64,000 nt of DNA from CAYWBW01 sp964456745 (GTDB lineage Bacteria; Patescibacteriota; Gracilibacteria; GCA-2401425; JAJOLG01), in NCBI GenBank assembly GCA_964456745.1, contig CAYWBW010000003.1, positions 60,745 through 124,744 on the forward strand, in the 5' to 3' direction. A model generated the notes under the pieces. It was not told the origin of the DNA, did no database searches, and was given only the letters and a program-made list of their open reading frames with translations. Every line of letters begins with the position of its first letter. Within the stretch, counting starts at the first letter, position 1. The translations under genes and the position numbers were made by a program. Positions 45,453-57,778 of the stretch are shown here, in pieces.

Positions 45453-47390
45453 ATGGCATTAGTAAAAGCAAAAAAAATCCAAATCTTGGCTTTAAAAAAA
45501 CATGAAAATCAAATACTTGATTTCTTACAAGATTCCGAATCATTTTCCGTAAGTACTAATAATAAAAATTCTAACCTTGCATTAAATAATAATGCTTTTT
45601 TTGATAATGTTGAAAAAAATAAATGAGAAATTGAATTTTCTATAAATTTTTTAAAACAATACTCATCTGAAAAAAGATCTTTTAAATATGCTTTTATTTG
45701 AGATAAGGAAATTCTATCTATAGATCATGTAAAAAAGGTTGCAAACCAATACAATTTTAGCACTGACGTATGAAAATGCAGAGAGTATGAAAAAACTTTA
45801 AATTGACTAAAAAGTGAAAATAGTGAAACAAATAAAGAAATTGATATTCTTTCTAAATTTAAGAAAATTGATTTTGATATAAGCGTCGTTTCAAATACTG
45901 ATAATGTGGAAATCTTCTTGTGAGAAATTAAGACTATATCTTTTTCTCTTTTAAAAGAAGAACTGGAGACTTTTTCTCCTTTTTTAGAGGTTTTTATTAT
46001 TCAATCTTCAAAAACCAATACCTCATTTTCTATTGTATATCTTAAAAAGATTAGCGAGTGAATTTTCAATATTGTAAACAATTTTGTTACAACTGAGTTT
46101 AAAGATTTTAAAAATTATAAAAATATATCTGAATTTATTTTAAATGCTAAAAATAAAATTAAAGAAAATAATAGAATTGAAAGAGAGTTGATTGAGAAAA
46201 TAAAACTACTCAAAGCTTCTTTGCCTAAACTTAAAGCAACATATGACTACTTTTTATGGCTTTGTGATCAAAAACAAGTATCTCAAAATAGTTTTTCTAC
46301 TGAAAATACAATAATGATAAATGGCTGGGTGTCTTGAAATAAATTAGAAAATGTTCAATCATGATTGTCTAGTATATCTGATTGAAATATTGATATAAGC
46401 GAAATTAGTATAGAAAAAGATGAAAAAATTCCTGTTGAAATAGTAAACAAACCACTCTTCAGACCTTTTGAATCAGTTACATCTCTTTATTGACTTCCAA
46501 AATCACATGAATTTGACCCAACACCTTTTGTATCAGTTTTCTTTTGGGTGTTTTTTGCTTTTTGTCTTACAGATGCTGTATATGGTTTGATAATTTTCAT
46601 AGGAGCTTTTCTTGCTCTTAATTATATGATTGTACCAAAAGACACCAGACCCCTTCTTGCACTTATGGTGTATGTCTGACTATCAACTACTATAATGTGA
46701 GTTTTATTTTGATGATATGCTGGGCTTCAAGAAATAAAATGATTTATACCAGATAGCCTTATGAATATGCAACAGTTCAACATGGTTGAATGAATGCAGG
46801 TAGTTATGTGACTTGCGTTCTGACTTTGATTTATTCATTTACTTTCTTGAACATTATTAAAATGATTTCATAGTTTTAAACAATGAAATGTATGATCTGC
46901 AATTTTTATGAATTTTTCTTGGCTACTTTTCTTTTGAGCTATAGCTCTTGAGGTGATGAATGAAGTAAATAATAACTACATATGGATGACAGTATGAGTC
47001 ATGGCTATAAGCCTATCTTATGATAGCAAATGATTTATGAAACTTATCATGTGACCTTTTAACATTTTAAATGAAACAATATCATGGGGGTCAAATATTC
47101 TATCATATGCAAGACTTTTCGCACTCTGAATATCAACTTGAATAATTGCAACAGTATTTAATCAAATTGCTGGTACAATATGAGATATGCTTCCAGCATG
47201 AATATCTTTTATTGTAATTGTAGCAATAGTGCTTATATGACATGTTCTTAACATAGCAATGAATTGACTTTGAGCTTTTATACACTCTGCTCGTTTGCAG
47301 TTTGTTGAGTTTTATTGAAAATTCATGGAATGATGATGAATGGCATTAAGTCCAATGAAAAGACAATCAACACATGTTTATATTGATTAA
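45453..47390 (+). CDS. V/A-type ATP synthase subunit I (a-subunit homologue)
   Basis: A 645-residue protein: a cytoplasmic N-terminal half with helices, then seven or so transmembrane helices beginning SLYGLPKSHEFDPTPFVSVFFWVFFAFCLTDAVYGLIIF, matching the PTpf..FF.lFFG.mlgDa.YG signature of subunit I. The C-terminal HSARLQFVEFYGKF block holds the conserved Arg that faces the rotor glutamate. It forms the ion half-channels. Confidence 0.95.
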
Positions 47391-47435
47391 TTTATTAATA
47401 ACTTTTTATAAAATAAAAAATTTAACTTTAAAATT

Positions 47436-47924
47436 ATGGAAAATTTAGCAGTAGAATCATTTGGAACAGCATGGGCATTAGCTTGAGCAGCAGTTTCCGC
47501 TATCCTATGATGAGTATGATCGGCAATCTGATCATGATTAGCATGACAAGCAGCCAGCTGACTTGTTGCAGAAAAACCTGAGCTTTTTGGTAAAGCAATG
47601 GTACTTGAAGCTCTTCCTTGATCCCAAGGTATTTACGGTCTTATTTGAGCGTTTTTGGTGATAAAATTATTACCAATATTCGACATGACAACTGTACAAT
47701 GAATGAATGTATTTTTTGCATCTCTCCCTCTTTGACTTACTGCTTTATTTTCTTGAATATTTCAATGAAAAGTATCTGCAGGTTGAATGAACATTATAGC
47801 AAAAAATCCTGAATGATTTTGATCAGCAATGATACTTGCAGCTATCGTAGAAACATTTGCAATCCTTTGATTACTAGTTTCAATCTTGGCAATATTTGAC
47901 ATCAAATCAGCCCTTTGAGCATAA
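47436..47924 (+). CDS. V/A-type ATP synthase subunit K (rotor c-ring), Na+-type ligands
   Basis: A 162-residue four-helix proteolipid made of two hairpins, Gly-rich (many TGA). The ion-binding Glu is residue 139 in VETFAILG. Ser63 and Gln64 (LPGSQG) and Gln110 (FQGKVSAGG) match the positions of Thr64, Gln65 and Gln110 in the Enterococcus hirae NtpK ring, whose ligands hold Na+. Only the second hairpin has the carboxylate, as in V-type rings with half the ions per turn. Na+ coupling is inferred. Confidence 0.93.
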
Positions 47925-47952
47925 TCTAAAAAATAATAAACTAATTATAAAT

Positions 47953-48525
47953 ATGTCAGTAACAAATATCGTAGAATATATTTTAAACCAGGCAAATAAA
48001 AAAGCACAAGAGTTAAAAGATTCTTGAGAAAAATCTCTCAAAGAACTTAAATTGAAAAATGAACAAATTCTCATTAAAAAATGAGGACAATTACAGGAAT
48101 TTTATAAAAATAAAAAAATGAAAGCTATTGATAAAGCTAAATCAATGGCAGTCATGGAATGAAAAAATAAAGTCCTTAAGGCTAAACATGAGCTTCTTGA
48201 TGCAATTTTTACTTGAACCAAAAATAAAATCATATCTCTTCCTGATGATAAATATGTAGACATTCTTTCAAAGCTTTTAGCTAAGATAAAAGAAAATTCT
48301 TGAGAATTAATTTCATGAAAATGAGAAAAAAATGTTTTACAGCAAGCAATTAGTAAAGCTAAAAAATCATTTACTATAAGCAAAGAATGAGATTTTAGGG
48401 GTGGCTTTATTCTTTCTACTAAAGCTTCTGATTACGATTTTTCTTTAGATAACATTTTTAAAAATATTAGAAAAGAAAAAGAATTAGAAATATCAAGCAG
48501 GCTTTTCAATAAAACATCTGCATAA
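47953..48525 (+). CDS. V/A-type ATP synthase subunit E
   Basis: A 190-residue protein: a long N-terminal charged coiled coil (IVEYILNQANKKAQELKDSGEKSLKELKLKNEQI) and a C-terminal globular domain with KKSFTISKEGDFRGGFILS, the (G).v...........GG.i. turn of subunit E. It builds the peripheral stalk with subunit G/H. Begins 28 bases after subunit K. Confidence 0.9.
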
Positions 48526-48560
48526 ACTTAGAATATATAATTTAAAATAATATTAATTTA

Positions 48561-49517
48561 GTGTTCAATAATTACATATCAGTATCAGCAAGGCTAAGGG
48601 CAATAGAATCAGAAATGATTAATGAAAAAGACATCGAGAGAATGTTAAATTCAACTAATGCAAAAGATGCCTTTGACGTACTTCAAGATAATAGTTTTTC
48701 TAGCTTTATTTCTTGAGTTTCATATAAAGATTTTGAAAATTCAATAAATAAATATCTTCAAAGAGTTAAAAAAACTATTGATCTTTCATGTCCTCAATGA
48801 GGAGTAGTTGAACTTATTTCAATCTGGTATGATTTTATAAATATAAAACTCGCTCTTAAATCTTTTCTTAAATGAGATGATTTTGATAATATACTTCACA
48901 ATATGTCCCAACTTTGAAGTATTGAATTATTAAAAATAAAGAATTACGCTAACGAAAATAGTTTTATATCAGAAGACTTAAATAAATTAAGATCTGAAAT
49001 TATAAATGATTATAGCAATAATTCTAATTTAAAAAATGTTGATATAATCTGCGACAAGCTAATGTTTAAAAATTTACTCAAACTAGCTTTAAAAATAAAT
49101 TCAGATATTATTATTAAATTTTTACAAAAAAAAATTGATCTTGTTAACATTCTTACATATCTCAGAAGTCAAGATAATTTCGATATAAGTTATTTTATTG
49201 AATGATGAGAAATAAAATCCTCACTCTTTGAATCAAATAATAAAGAAGAAATAATTAACATGCTAGAATATAAATTTGATATTAAAATCAAATCACTAGA
49301 AGATATAGATTCATTTATAAAAATATCAAGTCAGTTTGACCTTGAGCTTAATAAAAATCTCGAACAAGTTAAATACCTTGCTTATGGTCAAGAAGTTGTT
49401 TTTGCTCATTTTTGGATGCAAGTTAAATCTACTGAAATAATTAGAACAATTTTAGTTTGAAAAATAAATGATATTGATAAAGAAACAATAAAAAATCATT
49501 TAAGAAAAATATATTAA
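48561..49517 (+). CDS. V/A-type ATP synthase subunit C (d/AhaC)
   Basis: A 318-residue protein from a GTG, with the family's repeated three-helix arrangement: SVSARLRAIESEMIN, VVELISIWYDFINIKLALK, LLKIKNYAN, VDIICDKLMFKNLLKLALKI, DLVNILTYLRSQ, and a final GQEVVFAHFWMQVKSTEIIRTIL typical of AhaC. It links the central shaft to the rotor ring. It is in the usual slot between E and F. Confidence 0.88.
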
Positions 49518-49520
49518 TAT

Positions 49521-49871
49521 ATGAATTATAAAATCTGTATCGTTGCCACAAAAGAAGTTGCCTCACTTTTCTCAGCTATATGAGCAGATAAGAGAATTGT
49601 AGAATCATGTGAAAGTGCTTTAAGCGCATTATTTGAATTAAAAAAAGAAAGACAAAATTCGTGAGATGAAAACTCTGCACTAAAATACTGAATCATATTT
49701 GTACTAGAAGAATATATTATGAATATCTCAAATGATGATTATAAAAAATTATCATCTTGAGCCTTGCCTGCAATTATTTCAATACCATCACATAAATGAT
49801 CAAGTGGATATTGAGAAATTAAAATTAGAAAAATCGTAGAAAAAGCTGTATGATCAGATATATTCGGATAA
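49521..49871 (+). CDS. V/A-type ATP synthase subunit F
   Basis: A 116-residue protein: KICIVATKEVASLFSAIGADKRIVESCESALSALFELKK, then GIIFVLEEYIM and a final PAIISIPSHKGSSGYGEIKIRKIVEKAVG, matching the subunit F Rossmann-like fold. It sits with subunit D in the central stalk. Starts 3 bases after subunit C. Confidence 0.9.
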
Positions 49872-49920
49872 GATAATATTATAAATTTATAACCACGATA
49901 ATAAATATAACTAAATCACT

Positions 49921-51675
49921 ATGAATAAATGAACAATTATCAAAGTAACTTGACCACTAGTTGTAGCTGAAGGACTCACTTGAGCTAAAATGCAGGAAGT
50001 GGTAAAAGTATCAAATGATAATCTACTTTGAGAAATAATAAGACTTGATTGAGATAAAGCATTTATACAAGTATATGAAGATACAGCATGAGTATGACCA
50101 TGAGAACCAGTAATTCCAACTTGAGATGTAATGTCTGTTGAACTTGCACCAGGTCTTCTTGAATCAATTTATGATTGAGTTCAACGTCCACTTAAAGAAA
50201 TCGAAAAAAAATGTCAGTCATATTATATCAAAAGGGGTATTGAAGTACCTTGAATTGATAAGGAAAAAAAATGGGATTTTGTTTCCAAATTAAACAATTG
50301 AGACTCAGTAAGCTCATGAGATATTTTGTGAACTGTAAAAGAAACCACACTTATAGAACACAAGGTAATGGTACCATACTGAATTACAGGTACTATTAAA
50401 AAAATAAAATCTTGAAACTTTAACATTGAAGAAATAGTAGCAACAATCGAAACTAACAAGTGAGATAAGCAAGTTTCTATGTTACAAAAATGGCCTATAC
50501 GTAAGCCAAGACCTGTAAAAAATAAAAAAGTTCCAAAAATTCCATTGATATCTTGAGGTAGATCTATTGATACTTTTTTCCCTTTGGTGAAAGGTTGAGC
50601 TTGATGTATTCCTTGACCATTCGGATCTTGAAAAACTGTTACTCAACAAGGACTTGCGAAATATTGTGATGCAGAAGTAATTGTATATATTTGATGCTGA
50701 GAAAGATGAAATGAAATGACAGAAGTACTAACAGAATTCCCTCATCTTAAAGATCCGAACACATGAGAACCTTTAATGAAAAGAACGATAATGATTGCAA
50801 ATACGTCAAACATGCCTGTGGCAGCAAGAGAAGCTTCTATATATGTTTGAGTAACTATTGCAGAATATTATAGAGATATGTGATACTCAGTAGCACTTAT
50901 GGCTGATTCTACATCAAGATGGGCTGAAGCTTTGAGAGAAATCTCATGAAGATTAGAAGAAATGCCTTGAGAAGAAGGATATCCTGCATATCTATGATCA
51001 AGAACAGCTGAATTTTATGAAAGAGCTTGATATGTAAATTGTCTAGGATCTGATAATAGAGAATGAGCACTCACCTTGGTGTGAGCAGTATCACCTCCTG
51101 GATGAGATCTTTCAGAACCAGTATCTCAAAACACACTTCGTGTTACCAAGTGTTATTGGTGACTAGATTCGGCCCTTTCTTATAAAAGACATTTCCCTGC
51201 AATAAATTGGCTTCAATCTTATTCTCTTTACGTTGAAAATGTGATTGACTGGTGGAAAGAAAATGTTGCTCCTGACTTTCCTCAACTTAGAGCAGACGCA
51301 CTCACACTTTTAAGTGAAGAATCAAAATTAGAAGAAATTGTACGCTTAGTTTGAATGGAAGCATTATCAAGCAGAGAAAGACTTGTACTATTTGTTTCAA
51401 AATCAATTAGAGAAGATTTTTTATTTCAAAATGCTTTTGATCCAGAAGACGCTTATACAGTTCCAAAAAGATGTTATTGAATACTAAAAGCAATTATGGC
51501 TGTGTATTATGAATGACTAAACTTAATTTCTAATGAAGAATTTGAATTTAAAAATTTAGAAAAACTTAAAATTCTAGAAGAGCTTCCAAGAGCAAAGGAA
51601 ATAAAAATGGACAAGTATGAACAATTAGACGCACTTGAATGAAAAATTAGAAATGCAATTAAAGAGTTAAATTAA
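49921..51675 (+). CDS. atpA: V/A-type ATP synthase catalytic subunit A
   Basis: A 584-residue protein: beta-barrel start, the V-type-specific non-homologous insert (about 120-190), the P-loop PGPFGSGKTVTQQGLAKY (residues about 231-247, three of four glycines TGA), GCGERGNEMTEVLTEFP, NTSNMPVAAREASIYVG, and PAINWLQSYSLY. This is the catalytic A subunit of the V/A family, distinct from bacterial F1 beta by the insert. The largest gene in the operon after subunit I. Confidence 0.97.
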
Positions 51676-51706
51676 ATATAAACTAAAAACTACTAACTAT
51701 TCTAAC

Positions 51707-53089
51707 ATGCAAAAAGAATTAAAAACAGTATCAGGAATACAATGACCACTACTTATCGTAGATTTACCAGAATGAGTAAGTGTAAGCTTTGAAGAAATTG
51801 TAGAAGTACAAGTTTGATGAGAAGACAAAAAAAGAAGTGGTAAAGTTTTATCTGCTGAAAAAGATAAAGCACTAGTTCAAATGTTTGAAAAACCATCAGG
51901 TATTTCTGTAAATGATACAAAAGTAAAATTTTTATGAGAAGTATCAAAGATATGACTTTCAACAGACATGCTTTGAAGAATTTTCGATGGATCTTGAAAA
52001 CCACTTGATGGATGAGAAGAAATTATTCCAGAAAAGAAAACACCTATTAACGGAGAGCCATTAAATCCTGCATCAAGAGCTTTTCCAAACGATTTTATTC
52101 AAACATGAATATCAACAATTGATACAATGAACACATTGGTTAGATGACAAAAACTTCCAATATTTTCTTGATCTTGATTACCTCATAATAAGGTTGCTAC
52201 ACTTATTTGAAAAAATGCAAAAGTAAATGACTGATCTGAATTTGTTGTAGTATTCTGAGCAATGGGTGTAACATTTGAAGAATCACAATTTTTTCAATCA
52301 GAATTTGAAAAAAGTTGAGCGCTAAAAAATGCAGTGCTATTTTTAAATACAGCATCAGACCCAGTAGTTGAAAGAATCGCTACTCCACGTTTAGCACTAA
52401 CTACAGCAGAATACTTAGCTTATGAAAAAGATATGCACGTGCTTGTAATACTTACAGATATGACAAACTACGCAGAAGCTTTAAGAGAAGTCTCTGCAGC
52501 TAGAAAAGAAGTGCCATGAAGAAGATGATATCCTTGATACTTATATACAGATCTTTCAACAATTTACGAAAGAGCTTGAAGTGTAGTTTGATCAAAATGA
52601 TCTGTTACACAAATCGCAATTTTAACTATGCCTGAAGACGATAAAACACATCCAATTCCTGATCTTACTTGATATATAACTGAATGACAAATTGTAGTTG
52701 ATAGAAGTCTTCACAGTAAAGACCTATTCCCATCAATTGATATTCTTTCTTCTCTTTCTAGGCTATGGTCTGCTTGAGTATGAGAGTGAAAAACAAGAGA
52801 AGATCACTCCTCTCTTAAAGATCAATTGTTTGCTTCGTATGCAAGATGAAAAGAAGTAAGAGAACTTGCTGTTGTACTTTGAGAAGCAGCACTAGACGAT
52901 GCTGATAAGGCTCATCTTAAATTTGCAGATGATTTTGAAAATGAATTTGTAAACCAATGAGATACAGACAGAAACATTGATGAAAGTTTAGACATATGAT
53001 GGAAACTTCTTATGAAACATATTCCTGAAAACGAAATGAAAAGAGTAAAAAGGGAATTTATAGACAAATATTGAAAACAAGTAAGTTAA
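51707..53089 (+). CDS. atpB: V/A-type ATP synthase subunit B
   Basis: A 460-residue protein: [80 protein letters not shown] (the degenerate P-loop of B), NTASDPVVERIATPRLALTTAEYLAYEKDMHVLVILTDMTNYAEALREV (typical B-subunit stretch), and YGKQVS at the end. It alternates with subunit A in the hexamer and is not catalytic. Confidence 0.97.
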
Positions 53090-53125
53090 TTGTCATAACA
53101 AAATAAAACAAATTAAAAGATTATA

Positions 53126-53767
53126 ATGGCAATACTAAATGTAAATCCAACTAGAATGATTCTACTTAACTTAAAAAAACAAGTTAAGACAGCTTCACGT
53201 TGACATAAACTTCTCAAAGATAAAAGAGATGGTCTTATGAAAAATTTCATGGCTATCATAAGAGAAGCTAGAGAACTAAGAAGAGAAGTAGAAAAAGAAA
53301 TGTGAACTGTATTAAAATCTTATCTATTTGCTGCATCAGAAATAGATCCAAATTCACTTGAATGAATATTAAATTTTTCTAGCAGTACATTAAATCTTAG
53401 TGTGAGCACTAAAAATATAATGTCTGTTCAAGTTCCTGAATTTACATGTGAAACTTCAGGAGATTTTGTAAATTACGGATTTGCACAAACTTCATGAGAC
53501 TTAGATATATCACTTTCCAAATTAGAAAAAATACTACCAAAGCTCATTAAGCTATCTGAATATGAAAAAAAAGCAGAAAGCTTAGCTGATGAAATAGAAA
53601 AAACTAGAAGAAGAGTAAATGCACTAGAATACACAATGATACCAAATCTTAAAGATACAATCAAATTCATCACAATGAAGCTCTGAGAACAAGAACGCGC
53701 TTCGATTATCACTACTATGATTGTTAAGGCTATGATTGAGGCACAGGAAGAAAAAGTAACTAGCTAA
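53126..53767 (+). CDS. V/A-type ATP synthase subunit D
   Basis: A 213-residue protein with antiparallel terminal helices: VNPTRMILLNLKKQVKTASRGHKLLKDKRDGLMKNFM (the subunit D start pattern of P.TR..L..lk.q...A..G..LLK.KRdaLm) and, near the end, RRVNALEYTMIPNLKDTIKFITMKLGEQERASIITTM. It is the rotating central shaft. Last gene of the operon. Confidence 0.95.
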
Positions 53768-53810
53768 AAACAAAAAAATAAGTATAATAATATGAACCTA
53801 ACAATTCATT

Positions 53811-55715
53811 ATGCTTAATTTTTTAACAAAAAGAATTCAATCAGAACTATTTATTTATACATATAGTGCTTTAGCCATAGCTTCATTAATATTTATTTTA
53901 TTCTATGCATCTCCAATTATTCAAGTTTTAACTATCATATTGTTAGCACTTTATCTTTTTACTACCGAAAAAATACCCGTAGATATGACTGCTCTTTTTA
54001 TAATGATAATACTGATTCTTAGCTGACTTGTTACGCCCAGCGAAGGTGTGTCATGATTTTCTAGTGTTGCAACCATTACAGTGCTTTGTATGTTTGTACT
54101 TTCATCTGCAATAGAAAAAACATGAATCATACAGAAACTTTGAAACAGCGTATTTTCCTTTGTATGAAATTCAGAAATACTTCAATTGCTAATGATAGCC
54201 TTACTCATAGCTCCCCTATCAGGTTTTGTAAACAATACTGCAGCCGTTGCAATTTTTCTTCCTATGATTTTAACAATATCAAAAAAATCAAACACACCAG
54301 CCACAAAACTCCTCATTCCTTTATCTTATTTATCAATGCTATGAGGAACACTCACACTACTTTGAACATCTACCAATATTCTTGCAAATGCCGTACTGAT
54401 TGAAAACAATCTTCCTAGTTTTACAATGTTTGAATTTATGAAAATATGACTCATTGTATTAGCTGTTGGAATAATATATTTTTTAATAGTTTGAAGATAT
54501 CTACTTCCAGATCGTAAAAATGAAAATGAAGACAGTCCAGATGACAATAATTTTTTAGCAGGTTTAAAAATTCAAAAGTGATCTGAATTTATTTGAAAAA
54601 CTATTAAACAACTTAGGTTTTGAGAAAAATTTAATGCTAAAGTTTTAAAATTAAGAAGAAAGGATAAATCTTACAGAAAATGACTTATTGATAAAAAAAT
54701 TGAAGTAGATGACATACTTATAATATTTGCAGACGAACAAAGAATTATTGAATTTGATCATAGAAAAAATGAAAAACTCATCCTTGATTTTGATTCAAAA
54801 CATAGAAAAATGCCTGCATGATGAAAAATTATAAAACTAATATTTAGCAGTAGACATATTTTTAAAAATAGTGATCAAAATGAAATAGATTTTCTTAAAA
54901 AATACTGATCAGGAATCATATGAGTTCATAGGAAAAAGTGACATCATATATTAGATTCACACATGCCAGATCTTTCTATTTCAGCTTGAGAAGTACTTTT
55001 AGTAAAAGTATCTCAATGATCACTTCCAGCCCTAAGAAAGTCAATGAATGTAATACTACTTGAAGAAATAGAAAAAGAATATGATCCTAGTAAAACATGG
55101 ACTACTCTTTCAATAATCTGAGCTATGATCATAACAGCTGCAACTTGAATACTACCAATCATGGTAGCTGCTCTCTGCTGAGTGTTTTTAATGTTTATAA
55201 CATGATGTCTAAAAGCAAGTGATATTTATCAATCTGTGCATTGGAACATTATATTCTTACTCGCATGAGTTATCCCCCTCTGACTTGCTATGCAAAAAAG
55301 CTGAGCCGCAGACTGGATAGCTATGCATATATTTGCTCTATCAAGCATAATGCCACTTATACTAATAATGTGAATGTTTTATCTAGCTACAAACATTTTA
55401 ACTGAAATAATATCAAACAATGCTGCTGTTGTTCTAGCACTCCCAATAGCAATATCAGTTGCCCAAAAACTTTGAGCAGATCCAAAATCTTTTGCTCTCA
55501 TAATCATGTTTGCAGCTTCAACAAGCTTCCTATCTCCTATATGATATCAAACAAATACAATGGTTTACTGAGCCTGAAATTATAAATTTACTGACTTTGC
55601 AAAAGTTGGCGCTCCATTAAATATTATATTACTTGTACTTACAACCACTTCTATATATTTGTTCTATCATCCTAAAGCACTTAATTTTCATTATTATGCT
55701 AATGAGTTGTTTTAA
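53811..55715 (+). CDS. SLC13-type anion/Na+ symporter with TrkA-C domains
   Basis: A 634-residue protein: transmembrane helices in two blocks (about 15-200 and 430-630) around two TrkA-C-like cytoplasmic domains (from GEKFNAKVLKLRRKDKSYRKG to LGLHRKKGHHILDSHMPD). The motifs FVNNTAAVAIFLPM and LGGTLTLLGTSTNILAN, and the second repeat's SNNAAVVLALPIAIS and YQTNTMVYG, define the DASS/SLC13 family. These carry sulfate, phosphate or dicarboxylates with Na+. Adjacency to a Na+-type ATPase is suggestive only. Confidence 0.9.
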
Positions 55716-55730
55716 ATTTGTCGCATCTAC

Positions 55731-55803
55731 ATAACTTGTTATACTTACATAGTAACTTATCATGCTTTCGTAACTTGTCATACCTGCGTAGGCAGGTATC
55801 TAG
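55731..55803. repeat. REP-like repeats ending in a palindromic element
   Basis: Three degenerate copies of taactt(g/a)t(c/t)at begin at about 55731, 55752 and 55771. The last carries the palindrome TACCTGC-GTAG-GCAGGTA (55781-55798) followed by TCTAG. It has the shape of the widespread bacterial intergenic element with a core like CCTGCG...GCAGG flanked by TCAT and ATCTAG. GC-rich compared with the surroundings. Confidence 0.6.
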
Positions 55804-55960
55804 TAAAAATAATATAATTTTAATCAACTAACTTGCTTTTCCCATTTTTTCTTTTATAATAATAATATGAAGAAAAAGCCAATAGAAGTTGATCACTAAG
55901 AAGACAATATAAAATTCTTGATGAACTAGTAAGAAAGAAGAAAATAAGTAAAGTATCATC

Positions 55961-56116
55961 TTACATTTGGAAAGCCGTATCAACATATTTTGTGGATTTT
56001 ACTATATACTTTGTAGGTTGCTCATAATCTAAAACTTCACCTAACTCCTTAAATTCAACTCCATTTGGACAGAGTTCTGCGATTAGTCTTTCGATTTTTG
56101 ATTGATTGGTTGACAT
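55961..56116 (-). pseudogene. Truncated type I specificity subunit (HsdS) N-terminus
   Basis: A 51-residue frame starting MSTNQSKIERLIAELCPNGV, followed by EFKELGEVLDYEQPTKYIV. This is the stereotyped N-terminus of HsdS (LI.ELCP.GVE...LgeVl.yeqP..YiV), which is normally about 400 residues. The rest is gone, cut off by TAA and the repeat region. It is the downstream end of the 56-60 kb restriction island. Confidence 0.75.
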
Positions 56117-56119
56117 TAT

Positions 56120-57493
56120 TTATTTTTTAGAATCTAGTTTACTTGCTATATTTCCTATTACATCTGCCGTATCAAAAACAATACTTTTTGCTTTAGCATT
56201 TAAATCTTTTTCATTTAATTTCTTCCCAAACACTTTTTCTGTCGGAGATTCAAAAATACTTTTTGTAGATTCAATTAAAAACTTTTGAGTTTTTCCTTTT
56301 TGTTCATTTTTAACTAGCTCCTTAAAGTGATGCAAGGCAACTGCAACAGATGATTTAAAATCATATTCCTCTTTTAATTTAGAAGCATTTTTAAATTCAG
56401 AGGCAGAAAAATAAACTGCATAGACAGCTGGGAAAATTAATGTTAAACGAAGATAAAAAGTTAATTTTATATCTTCAAGTTTTCCATTTTGAAATAAAGG
56501 ACTCAGTTCTTTAAAAACATAATGACCAGAATCTGTCAAAAGCCAAATACTTAATGCTAAAATAAACAACCAAAATAATGATTGCTTGAATAACCAAGAT
56601 GCCCTTTCATTAAAAGACTTGTATAGTTTTGTTCCGATTGCTTTTCCTAAAATATCAAAAATTTCATCTTATAGCTTAGTATTTTTAGAAACAATTTCAT
56701 CAGTCTTTTTTGTATTACTTGTAATAATTTCCGTCAATTTTTCTTCTCCTTTTTCTAAAGATTCAGTCACATTGTTTAATTCGGTTTGCATGTTTTCTGT
56801 ATATTCATCAATTTTTTCAAAAAATTTAAGAATGCTTTCTTTATTCTGTTTTGATTCTGCTTCATAATCTGAAATATTTGAATCACGAGTTTTAATATCC
56901 ACATAACGCTCTTCAATATCCTTTTCTATAGATGATACTTGAGTATCGCTTTCTTTTGCACTACTTAAAAACTCACCAGCCTTAGTGTCTTTCTCAGAAA
57001 TGGAAGTTAAAAACTGTTCAGCCTTCTTTTTTAATTCCTCAGCTTCTTTCAGTTTTTGAATTAATTCCTCAAAGCGATGTTTTAAATAATTTAGATTTTT
57101 AAGCTTTTCTTGATAACTTGGATAACCTTTTATTTCTTTTTCCAGATTTCTAATAATTTGTTTTATTTGTTGTACAAATTGAATAAAATTTGGGACATGA
57201 TTTGTTCAATTTTTAATATTTGTGATATATGAATTAAGGTTTTGCAATTGAGACAAAAGATTGTTTCTTTCTTGAAAAATAAAAAAGTTTTCAAATAAAT
57301 TATTTTTATCTTTTATTGAAGATAAAAGCAAATTTGCAATTGACTCTAATTCAATAAGAGCTTCTTCAAAATTCATTTCTTGAGTTTCTTGTTTTCCCCA
57401 TCAATAAGAATTAACACTCTCTTTTAATTTAAAAAGTTCAGAAAAATTTTCTGATTCAATTAAATCCAAGATTTGTTGTGTTGTACTTTTCAT
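56120..57493 (-). pseudogene. Coiled-coil membrane protein, interrupted by in-frame TAA
   Basis: The frame is open for 457 codons apart from one TAA (56669-56671), which splits a 274-residue coiled-coil part (many K/E/Q heptads, SYGWGKQETQ near the N-terminus) from a 183-residue part with two transmembrane helices (SLFWLFILALSIWLL and a second near LIFPAVYAVYF) and a basic tail. Reading through the TAA joins the two smoothly. Glycines are mostly GGN (11) with two TGA. Found inside the type I restriction locus; the function is not recognised, perhaps an RM-associated coiled-coil protein. Confidence 0.6.
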
Positions 57494-57543
57494 AATTTTA
57501 TAATTATTATTTGTTCATAACTAATTTTTAAATTTTGCCTTTT

Positions 57544-57744
57544 TTATATCTCTCCCATCTTATAAGCTAACTGTGTTTCTTTATCTTGGTTTTCTAGCCA
57601 TAAATCAAAATCTGTTTTTTCATTGTTTTTATTTTGAACAATCATTGCTAATACAGATTTTTTTGTTTTGCTATCAATAAACCTAAAGTTATTATTTTTC
57701 TCAAAAAATTTTAAAACACTTTCTACATTAATTGGATCTTTCAT
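57544..57744 (-). CDS. Small hypothetical protein in restriction island
   Basis: A 66-residue protein, MKDPINVESVLKFFEKNNN..., ending LAYKMGEI, with its only glycine as GGA. No family recognised. It lies between the BRO-N gene and the coiled-coil gene on the same strand, so it is probably co-transcribed with them. Confidence 0.5.
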   Translation of the reverse strand: MKDPINVESVLKFFEKNNNFRFIDSKTKKSVLAMIVQNKNNEKTDFDLWLENQDKETQLAYKMGEI

Positions 57745-57778
57745 AATTCGTAATTGTTAAATCGTTTATCATATTATC

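Noticed and set aside
55731..55803. CRISPR array
   Set aside because: The copies are degenerate, spaced by 20 bases, and lack regular spacers; no cas genes seen.
55858..55960. Small ORF starting MKKKPIEVDH after the transporter
   Set aside because: Closed by TAA after ten codons; more likely the eroded end of the neighbouring hsdS fragment or random sequence.
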